DNA from: an uncultured Oscillospiraceae bacterium
Lineage (GTDB): Bacteria > Bacillota > Clostridia > Oscillospirales > Acutalibacteraceae
Direction: 5' to 3'
DNA length: 64,000 bases
NCBI GenBank assembly: GCA_902490735.1
Contig: CABUFC010000002.1
Location: 229,393 to 293,392 of the forward strand
Each line of letters begins with the position of its first letter. Position 1 is the first letter of the stretch. Below the pieces are notes generated by a model, which was not told the DNA's origin, searched no databases, and saw nothing but the letters and a program-made list of their open reading frames with translations. Below are positions 58,763 through 64,000 of the stretch, piece by piece. Both the position numbers and the translations under genes were made by a program.

Positions 58763-59035
58763 ATGAACAAGACAGAACTTATCGCAGCAATTGCTGACAA
58801 ATCCGGAATCTCTAAAAAAGATGCAGAAAAATCTCTCGGCGCTTTTATTGATGTAGTTGGCGCTGAACTTAAAAAAGGCGGAAAAATCCAGCTCGTAGGC
58901 TTCGGTACTTTTGAAGTACGCGAAAGAGCCGCAAGAGACGGTATAAATCCTCAGACTGGCGCAGCCATCAAAATTAAAGCTTCTAAAGCTCCTGTATTTA
59001 AAGCAGGTAAAGCTTTAAAAGATAAAGTTCAATAA
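58763..59035 (+). CDS. hup: DNA-binding protein HU
   Basis: A 90-residue HU: MNKTELIAAIADKSGISKKDAEKSLGAFIDVVGAELKKGGKIQLVGFGTFEVRERAARDGINPQTG (DNA-binding arm with the usual Pro). It compacts and bends DNA. GGAGG lies upstream; a strong terminator follows. Confidence 0.98.
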   Translation: MNKTELIAAIADKSGISKKDAEKSLGAFIDVVGAELKKGGKIQLVGFGTFEVRERAARDGINPQTGAAIKIKASKAPVFKAGKALKDKVQ

Positions 59036-59044
59036 GATTTTACG

Positions 59045-59068
59045 GGCCGCTTTAAGCGGCCTATTTTA
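59045..59068 (+). terminator. hup terminator abutting rqcP
   Basis: Stem GGCCGCT/AGCGGCC with a 3-base loop and TATTTTAG; the rqcP ATG follows five bases after. Confidence 0.82.
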
Positions 59069-59073
59069 GTAAT

Positions 59074-59316
59074 ATGAGATTAGATAAATTTTTAAAAGTA
59101 TCCCGTATCATTAAGCGACGAACCGTCGCTAACGAGGCCTGCGATAACGGCATGGTGACTTTAAACGGCAAAGCTTTAAGGGCTTCTTATGATGTTAAAG
59201 TTGGCGACGTTATCTCGGTAAATTTTGCAAACAGAACAATCACAGTTAAGGTTGTTTCTTTGCTGGAATCCACTAAAAAAGAGGATGCCGAAAGCATGTA
59301 TGAGATTATAAGTTAA
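59074..59316 (+). CDS. rqcP: RqcP/YabO S4-domain RNA-binding protein
   Basis: An 80-residue S4 protein: MRLDKFLKVSRIIKRRTVANEACDNGMVTLNGKALRASYDVKVGDVISVNF. RqcP helps add alanine tails to stalled nascent chains on 50S subunits (ribosome quality control). The conserved start MRLDKFLKVSR fixes the ATG, yet no Shine-Dalgarno sequence is seen before it. It is followed by yabP, yabQ, a divIC-like gene and yabR, the Firmicute order. Confidence 0.93.
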   Translation: MRLDKFLKVSRIIKRRTVANEACDNGMVTLNGKALRASYDVKVGDVISVNFANRTITVKVVSLLESTKKEDAESMYEIIS

Positions 59317-59331
59317 TAAGCATATATTTAT

Positions 59332-59366
59332 TTCCCTTTACATATTTTTGTAAGGGGGATTTTTTT
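59332..59366 (+). promoter_or_regulatory. Hairpin plus T tract containing the yabP ribosome binding site
   Basis: Bases 59332-59342 (TTCCCTTTACA) pair with 59349-59359 (TGTAAGGGGGA), 11 bp with two G-T pairs and a 6-base loop, followed by TTTTTTT and ATG. The AAGGGGGA in the descending arm is the yabP ribosome binding site, so the element is both terminator-like and translation-blocking. Confidence 0.75.
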
Positions 59367-59615
59367 ATGCATAATGTTATTATGGAAGGACGTAAAAACT
59401 TAACGCTTTCCGGAATTAAAGACTGTAAAAATTTTGAAGACAACACAGTGCTTCTTGAAAGCGAGCAGGGCTTTATGACTATAAAAGGAGAGGACCTTAA
59501 AATTAATTCTTTTAGCGTTGAAACGGGGGATTTAACCCTTAGCGGAAAAATTTATTTAATTGCATATAAAGACGACACAGCCACCAGCGGCTTTTTAAAG
59601 AGGTTATTTAAATAG
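59367..59615 (+). CDS. yabP: Sporulation protein YabP
   Basis: An 82-residue protein: MHNVIMEGRKNLTLSGIKDCKNFEDNTVLLESEQGFMTIKGEDLKINSFSVETGDLTLSGKIYLIAYKD, the YabP pattern. In B. subtilis it is a mother-cell protein needed for spore cortex and coat assembly. Overlaps nothing; yabQ starts two bases later. Confidence 0.93.
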   Translation: MHNVIMEGRKNLTLSGIKDCKNFEDNTVLLESEQGFMTIKGEDLKINSFSVETGDLTLSGKIYLIAYKDDTATSGFLKRLFK

Positions 59616-59616
59616 C

Positions 59617-60090
59617 ATGTGGGAAACAAAAACAGGAATGCAAATAATTGCCTTTTTAATAGCATTATCGCTTGGAGGGGCATTGTCGGCGGTGTACTCT
59701 TTTTTAGCAGCATTTTTTAAAGAAAAGAAAAAAGAATACGCGGCAATAGCCATAATGCAGTTTGCGTATTTTTTTATCGCGGCATTTGTAATTTTCGGAT
59801 TTTTAATGCTTTATACAAACGGCATATTGCGCGGCTATGTTTTTATAGCGCTAATACTAGGCTTTTTAATTGTGCGTATAGCTTTAAAAAAAATTATCGG
59901 AAAATTTGTTAGAGCTATAATCAGAATTTTAACTGTGTTAAAAAAATATTTAAAAATCGCATTAAAACCACTTGCAAGACTTAAAAAGTTTGTGTATAAT
60001 CTATTTGTACATATATTTTTATTTTTTAAAGGCTTGGCTGAAAGGTTTAGGTTGCCGTGGCTCGTAAAGCACAAGGACAAAAAAGCATAA
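59617..60090 (+). CDS. yabQ: Spore cortex biosynthesis protein YabQ
   Basis: A 157-residue membrane protein with the YabQ opening (MQIIAFLIALSLGGALSAVYSFLAAFF) and three further helices, ending in a basic tail (LKKYLKIALKPLARLKKF...). It acts in spore cortex formation in the mother-cell membrane. It overlaps the next gene by 34 bases. Confidence 0.88.
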   Translation: MWETKTGMQIIAFLIALSLGGALSAVYSFLAAFFKEKKKEYAAIAIMQFAYFFIAAFVIFGFLMLYTNGILRGYVFIALILGFLIVRIALKKIIGKFVRAIIRILTVLKKYLKIALKPLARLKKFVYNLFVHIFLFFKGLAERFRLPWLVKHKDKKA

Positions 60091-60347
60091 TTTTAAGGCT
60101 TCTCGTTTTGTTGTTTGCAATCTATTTAAGTTATACACTTGTATCGCTTGAACTGCAGTTTATAAGCATTAAAAGCGAAGCTAATGCGGCTGAAAAGGTT
60201 TTAGCCGAAAAGACGGCTAAAGTTCAAGAGCTTACAAGACTAATAGAAGAAGGCAATGAAAAAGCGCTTTTGGAAAAAGCAGCGAGGGAGAGGCTTGGTT
60301 ACGTATATCCGGACGAGCAGGTATTTATTGATCCGTCCGGTAGCTAA
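60057..60347 (+). CDS. DivIC/FtsB-like septum formation initiator
   Basis: A 96-residue protein starting at GTG. One membrane helix (IILRLLVLLFAIYLSYTLVSL) is followed by a coiled coil (IKSEANAAEKVLAEKTAKVQELTRLIEEGN) and the family end ALLEKAARERLGYVYPDEQVFIDPSGS. It belongs to the divisome complex with FtsL and FtsQ homologues. Located at the divIC place between yabQ and yabR. Confidence 0.9.
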   Translation: MARKAQGQKSIILRLLVLLFAIYLSYTLVSLELQFISIKSEANAAEKVLAEKTAKVQELTRLIEEGNEKALLEKAARERLGYVYPDEQVFIDPSGS

Positions 60348-60381
60348 GTGCGTTTAGACATTAGGGGGACACTTTAGGTTT

Positions 60382-60792
60382 ATGCAAATTAAGGTTGGAG
60401 ACATTCTTAAAGGCAAGGTAATGGGAATAACCGGCTTTGGTGTTTTTGTCGATTTAGGGGACAATAATACCGGCATGGTTCATATTTCCGAAGTTTCGCA
60501 CAGTTTTATAAACGACATTAATGATGTTTTAAAAGTGGGCGATACGGTTACCACAAAGGTAATGAACATTGGTGAGGACGGTAAAATTTCTTTAAGCATT
60601 AAAAGGGCAGAAGAAAAGAAAAACAAGCGCACTTTCACACCGGATAATTCTTTTGTATGGCAGGCGTCAAAAAACGAGGGATCATTTGAAGATATGTTAA
60701 GCCGTTTTAAGCAGACGTCCGATGAAAAGATTCTTACGCTTAAGCGTAAGCAAAACGATGGCGGAAGAAGCAGACGACGCGGCCAAAAGTAA
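60382..60792 (+). CDS. yabR: S1-domain RNA-binding protein YabR
   Basis: A 136-residue protein with a single S1 domain (MQIKVGDILKGKVMGITGFGVFVDLGDNNTGMVHISEVSHSFINDINDVLKVGDTVTTKVMNIGEDGKISLSIKRA) and a basic tail (LKRKQNDGGRSRRRGQK). B. subtilis YabR is a general-stress, ribosome-associated S1 protein; the function is not settled. AGGGGGAC precedes the ATG. Confidence 0.92.
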   Translation: MQIKVGDILKGKVMGITGFGVFVDLGDNNTGMVHISEVSHSFINDINDVLKVGDTVTTKVMNIGEDGKISLSIKRAEEKKNKRTFTPDNSFVWQASKNEGSFEDMLSRFKQTSDEKILTLKRKQNDGGRSRRRGQK

Positions 60793-60798
60793 ATTTTT

Positions 60799-60830
60799 AC
60801 AGGCAAAAGAATCCTTTTGCCTGTTTTTTT
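60799..60830 (+). terminator. yabR terminator abutting the rlmL-like gene
   Basis: Stem ACAGGCAAAAG/CTTTTGCCTGT with a 4-base loop and T7; AAGGAG and the next ATG follow directly. Confidence 0.87.
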
Positions 60831-60841
60831 AAGGAGCATAA

Positions 60842-61954
60842 ATGAATTATAATTTAGTAGCAACCTGTATGCTCGGAATTGAAGGGCTTTTAGCTAAAGA
60901 AATGAAGTTTTTGTCGTTTGAGGATGTAAAGGCGGAAAACGGCAGAGTAAAGTTTTGCGGCGACGATGAAGCTGTAGCTTATGCAAACATTTTTTTAAGC
61001 ATGGCGGAGCGTATACTTATTAATTTAGCGGAATTTGAAGCAAGGGACTTTAACACCCTTTTTGATAATATTAAAAAAATACCATTTGAAAAGTATATTG
61101 GCGAGCACGACGCTTTTCCGGTAGTGGGCTACAGTATCGATTCGGAACTTCATAGTATACCGAATTGTCAGTCTATTATTAAAAAAGCAATAGTTACAAG
61201 GCTAAATCACGCATATAAAAAAGATTGGTTTAAGGAAACCGGCGCACAGGTAAAAATTCGTTTTTCGATTATAAAAAACAAAGTTTTAGTTGGCATTGAT
61301 ACTTCGGGTGATGGTTTATATAAACGCGGATATCGTGCGCATAGTATGCAAGCGCCTATAAAAGAGACTTTGGCTTCTGCAATATGTTCTTTAGCGCGTA
61401 TTTTTCCCGACAGTGTAATTATAGATCCATGCTGCGGCTCGGGTACGCTTTTAATTGAGGCTGCATTAAAAGCTAAAAATATGGCTCCCGGAATAAACCG
61501 GAAATTTGCGGCAGAAAGCTTTAGCTTTATTAATAAAGATAGTTTTAAAAATGCACGTTTAGAAGCACTTAAAAGAATAAATCACAATATTACATTTAAA
61601 GCGGTAGGCTATGATATTTCCGAAGAAGCTGTAAAGCTTACGCTTGAAAACGCAAAAAAAGCCGGAGTGTCCGAACTTGTTAAAGCGTATGTTGGTGACA
61701 TTAAAGATTTTGTCTTGCCAAAATGCCGACTTAAAATTATTACCAATCCGCCTTACGGTGAGCGGCTGTTGGATATAAAACAAGCTGAAGAAATTTATAA
61801 AATTATGGGGAAAAAATTTACCGAAGAAAAAGGCAAAGGTTATTTTATCATTAGTACCGATGATGATTTTGAGCGTTTTTTCGGTAGAGTGGCTACAAAA
61901 AAGCATAAGCTTTATAACGGTATGCTAAAGGGAAATTTATATATGTTTTTTTAA
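60842..61954 (+). CDS. THUMP-domain RNA methyltransferase (RlmL/YpsC type)
   Basis: A 370-residue protein with an N-terminal THUMP domain (about 1-160), the SAM site DPCCGSGTLLIEAALKA, and the catalytic NPPYGERL typical of N2-guanosine methylases. RlmL methylates G2445 of 23S rRNA; the Firmicute homologue is YpsC. AAGGAG lies ahead of the ATG. Confidence 0.92.
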   Translation: MNYNLVATCMLGIEGLLAKEMKFLSFEDVKAENGRVKFCGDDEAVAYANIFLSMAERILINLAEFEARDFNTLFDNIKKIPFEKYIGEHDAFPVVGYSIDSELHSIPNCQSIIKKAIVTRLNHAYKKDWFKETGAQVKIRFSIIKNKVLVGIDTSGDGLYKRGYRAHSMQAPIKETLASAICSLARIFPDSVIIDPCCGSGTLLIEAALKAKNMAPGINRKFAAESFSFINKDSFKNARLEALKRINHNITFKAVGYDISEEAVKLTLENAKKAGVSELVKAYVGDIKDFVLPKCRLKIITNPPYGERLLDIKQAEEIYKIMGKKFTEEKGKGYFIISTDDDFERFFGRVATKKHKLYNGMLKGNLYMFF

Positions 61955-61967
61955 AGGAAGTGTTTAA

Positions 61968-63188
61968 ATGCATAATATAACCTGTCCAAAATGCGGCGAA
62001 GTGTTTGCGGTTGATGAATCCGGATACGCAAAAATCGTTGCGGAAGTTCGAGACGAAGAGTTTTCTCGTGAACTAAAACTGCAGGAGCAGCGCTTTTTGG
62101 CCGACCGTGAAAACGCACTGAAAAATGCCAAAACAGAGGCTTTACTTGAGCGCGAGCGTGAGGCGGCAAAGTATAAAGAGGAAATCGAAAGGTTAAAAGC
62201 AGTTATTTCTTCCGGCGAAAAAGATAAAACAATTGCAATAACTAACGCCGTAAACGTAAAAAACAATGAACTTGCTGAAAAAGAAAAAAAGATTTTATCG
62301 CTTGAAAACGAAGTGCAAAATGTTAAAAAGGACATAATGATCAACGAGCAGTCTTTAAAAGAGCAATACGAAACTCAGCTTAAAGCCAAGGACGATCTTA
62401 TTGCATATTATAAAGACTTAAAAATTAAGCTTTCTACCAAAATGGTTGGGGAAAGCCTTGAGCAACATTGCGAAAACGAGTTTAATAAAATTCGCGCTAC
62501 AGCCTTCCCGAACGCCTATTTTGAAAAGGATAATGATGCGTCAACCGGCTCTAAAGGAGATTATATTTTTAGGGAAGTATCTGAAAACGGTGCAGAGATA
62601 ATCTCCATAATGTTTGAAATGAAAAACGAAATGGAAACCACAGCCACCAAGCGTAAAAACGAGGACTTTTTTAAAGAGCTTGATAAAGACCGCACGGAAA
62701 AACATTGCGAATATGCAGTGCTTGTTTCAATGCTTGAGATGGACAACGAGTTTTACAATGACGGCATCGTGGATGTTTCCTACAAATATAAAAAAATGTA
62801 TGTAATTAGGCCGCAGTTTTTTATACCATTAATTTCACTTTTGCGAAATGCCGCCTTAAATGCCGTAGAGTACAAAAATAAACTTGTTGAAGTTCAAAAT
62901 CAAAATATTGATATTATTAATTTTGAAAACGACATTAACGAATTTAAGGAGAAATTTGCCCGCAATTTTAACCTTGCCAGCGAGCGCTTTCATAAAGCTA
63001 TAGACGAAATAGATAAAACCATAGATCATTTGCAAAAGACTAAAGACGCGCTGTTATCAAGTGAACGTAATTTAAGGCTTGCAAATGATAAAACAGATGA
63101 CCTTACAATTAAAAAGCTGACAAGACATAATCCTACTATGGCAAAAAAATTTGCGGAGCTTAAAATTGACAAAGACAAAAAAATATGA
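61968..63188 (+). CDS. DUF2130 coiled-coil protein with PD-(D/E)XK-like core
   Basis: A 406-residue protein: an N-terminal CPKC half-ribbon, a long coiled coil (about 28-150, Glu/Lys/Leu heptads), then a nuclease-like core with E162, D198 (SKGDYIF) and the E217-x-K219 pair (FEMKNE), which fits the PD-(D/E)XK pattern, and a second helical end. DUF2130 is uncharacterised; nuclease activity is inferred from this pattern. No restriction-modification partners are adjacent. Confidence 0.8.
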   Translation: MHNITCPKCGEVFAVDESGYAKIVAEVRDEEFSRELKLQEQRFLADRENALKNAKTEALLEREREAAKYKEEIERLKAVISSGEKDKTIAITNAVNVKNNELAEKEKKILSLENEVQNVKKDIMINEQSLKEQYETQLKAKDDLIAYYKDLKIKLSTKMVGESLEQHCENEFNKIRATAFPNAYFEKDNDASTGSKGDYIFREVSENGAEIISIMFEMKNEMETTATKRKNEDFFKELDKDRTEKHCEYAVLVSMLEMDNEFYNDGIVDVSYKYKKMYVIRPQFFIPLISLLRNAALNAVEYKNKLVEVQNQNIDIINFENDINEFKEKFARNFNLASERFHKAIDEIDKTIDHLQKTKDALLSSERNLRLANDKTDDLTIKKLTRHNPTMAKKFAELKIDKDKKI

Positions 63189-63212
63189 TAGACTGAAAAA
63201 AATTCTTAATTA

Positions 63213-63266
63213 GTACCGTGATGCTAAAGAAATAATAAAAAGCCTTGCGGTACGCAGGGCTTTTTT
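63213..63266 (+). promoter_or_regulatory. Possible pyrR attenuator with competing hairpins
   Basis: Terminator stem 63237-63249/63253-63265 (AAAAAGCCTTGCG/CGCAGGGCTTTTT, one G-T pair) with T tract ends ten bases before pyrR. GTACCG at 63213-63218 can pair with CGGTAC at 63248-63253, which would break this stem. I do not find a clear PyrR-binding consensus. Confidence 0.55.
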
Positions 63267-63276
63267 AGGTGATAAA

Positions 63277-63813
63277 ATGAGCAGACAAACAAAGATAATG
63301 GACGAAGAAGCAATAGCTCGTGGGTTAAAACGTATAACCCACGAAATAATCGAGCGCAATAACGGGGCCGACAATATTTGTATTTTAGGCGTTAAAAAAC
63401 GCGGCGTTCCGTTAGCTTACAGGCTGGCGGCAAATATTAAGCTGTTTGAAGGTGTCGACGTGCCTGTTGGCGTGCTGGATACAAGAAATTTCCGCGACGA
63501 TATTTCGGAAGCCGAAAAAGCAAGCTACAAAAACAGCAGTGAAATTCCTTTTTCAATAGAGGATAAAACCGTTATAATTGTAGATGATGTTCTTTATACC
63601 GGCAGAACTGCAAGAGCTGCGATTGAAGCGGTGTTTTACATAGCAAGACCAAGGTATTTGCAGCTTGCAGTGCTTATAGACAGAGGTCACCGTGAGCTTC
63701 CGATACGCCCGGATTTTGTTGTAAAAAACATTCCCACATCAAAGTCCGAGCTTGTAATGGTAAAAACAAAAGAGTTTGATAATGAAAATGCAGTATATAT
63801 TTGTGCAGAATAA
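63277..63813 (+). CDS. pyrR: Bifunctional pyr regulator/uracil phosphoribosyltransferase PyrR
   Basis: A 178-residue phosphoribosyltransferase: MDEEAIARGLKRITHEIIERN, ILGVKKRGVPLAYRLA, DTRNFRDD and the PRPP loop VIIVDDVLYTGRTARAA, then IDRGHRELPIRPDFVVKNIPTS. PyrR senses UMP/PRPP and binds pyr mRNA leaders. The usual pyrP, pyrB and other pyr genes are not next to it: a terminator and a dockerin gene on the other strand follow. Confidence 0.96.
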   Translation: MSRQTKIMDEEAIARGLKRITHEIIERNNGADNICILGVKKRGVPLAYRLAANIKLFEGVDVPVGVLDTRNFRDDISEAEKASYKNSSEIPFSIEDKTVIIVDDVLYTGRTARAAIEAVFYIARPRYLQLAVLIDRGHRELPIRPDFVVKNIPTSKSELVMVKTKEFDNENAVYICAE

Positions 63814-63821
63814 TAAATAAC

Positions 63822-63864
63822 AAAAGAGCCTCGACTACGCTGTTGCGTGCCGAGGCTCTTTTTA
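63822..63864. terminator. Bidirectional terminator after pyrR
   Basis: Stem AAAAGAGCCTCG/CGAGGCTCTTTT (12 bp) with inner ACGC/GCGT pairs, lying between converging genes. Confidence 0.9.
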
Positions 63865-63902
63865 ATTTAATTTAATTTGATTGACGGGCCTAAAACTTTG
63901 TT

Positions 63903-64000
63903 TTATAGCTCGTAACCAGACCAGCCGGCAAGGTATCTTGCTAAATAGTTTACGTCTTTGTCGTCAATAGAGCCGTCTTTGTTAACGTCAAGTGCGGCCT
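63903..64000 (-). CDS. C-terminal end of a dockerin-bearing protein
   Basis: The reverse strand enters the window in frame and ends at TAA 63903. The last 31 residues read AALDVNKDGSIDDKDVNYLARYLAGW and SGYEL: one dockerin calcium loop (DVNKDGSIDDKD) followed by the helix NYLARYLAG. The rest of the protein lies outside the window. It is probably a secreted protein able to bind a cohesin. Confidence 0.85.
   Translation of the reverse strand, partial: AALDVNKDGSIDDKDVNYLARYLAGWSGYEL

Noticed and set aside
1..64000. CRISPR array, rRNA, tRNA or insertion sequence
   Set aside because: No regularly spaced repeats, no rRNA-like or cloverleaf sequence, and no transposase gene were recognised while reading both strands.

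Overview
The window looks like chromosomal DNA of an anaerobic, spore-forming, low-GC Firmicute of class Clostridia, probably close to Ruminococcaceae/Oscillospiraceae. Evidence: sporulation genes (spoVT, yabP, yabQ, a SpoVB-type flippase), the Clostridia pairing of efp with a CD1247-type protein, radical-SAM HemW and HemZ, an 8Fe ferredoxin, and a cohesin-domain surface protein at the left end with a dockerin-bearing protein entering at the right end. Almost all of it is core genome. I see no rRNA, tRNA, CRISPR array or insertion sequence. The genus assignment is inference.

Layout. 1-3.4 kb: 5' end of hisS (minus), a secreted cohesin/Cys-repeat wall protein (plus), and a sugar-binding-type lipoprotein (minus). 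3.6-11 kb: rpsU, yqeG (apparent ATT start), a TIM-barrel endonuclease-IV-like protein, an M24 peptidase, efp, a CD1247-type protein, ispD-ispF, a GH101-like protein, a DUF4830 protein and an rsuA-type pseudouridine synthase. 11-14.5 kb: an orphan sugar-ABC ATPase, gtrA, a DRTGG protein, a PHP protein and spoVT. 14.5-22.4 kb: the classical rimP-nusA-rnpM-ylxQ-infB-rbfA-nrnA-truB-ribF operon behind a leader hairpin. 22.4-27 kb: a PASTA pseudokinase, a small repressor switch (sigma-like HTH gene divergent from an XRE repressor plus mini ImmA protease), lexA with its own SOS box, a DUF1624 membrane protein and rnhA. 27-28.6 kb: mgtE behind a structured leader.

28.7-38.4 kb (minus): one long aromatic amino acid operon, aroF-tyrA-aroB-aroA-aroC-pheA-aroE/aroK fusion-aroQ-trpB. 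It covers every step from DAHP synthesis to prephenate, plus the branch enzymes for Phe and Tyr. A 28-codon leader peptide containing eight consecutive aromatic codons precedes it, followed by a terminator and a matching antiterminator segment. I read this as ribosome-mediated attenuation sensing Phe, Tyr and Trp together.

38.4-50.9 kb: mostly minus-strand housekeeping genes (trmL, manA, a VanY-type peptidase, serA-serC, birA, fba, a DUF896 protein, a histidine phosphatase, hemW, pduL, ferredoxin, an EamA transporter, a lipoprotein), interrupted by plus-strand regulators (AbrB-like, Lrp-like, XRE). 51-64 kb (plus): uppP, rpsF-ssb-rpsR, mscL, hemZ, a nucleoside kinase, a zinc-ribbon protein, an MTA/SAH nucleosidase-like protein, a lipid flippase, hup, rqcP-yabP-yabQ-divIC-like-yabR, an rlmL-like methylase, a DUF2130 nuclease-like protein and pyrR behind a possible attenuator.

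A recurring property is an intrinsic terminator placed immediately in front of a co-directional gene. In two sporulation genes (spoVT, yabP) the hairpin arm itself contains the ribosome binding site.
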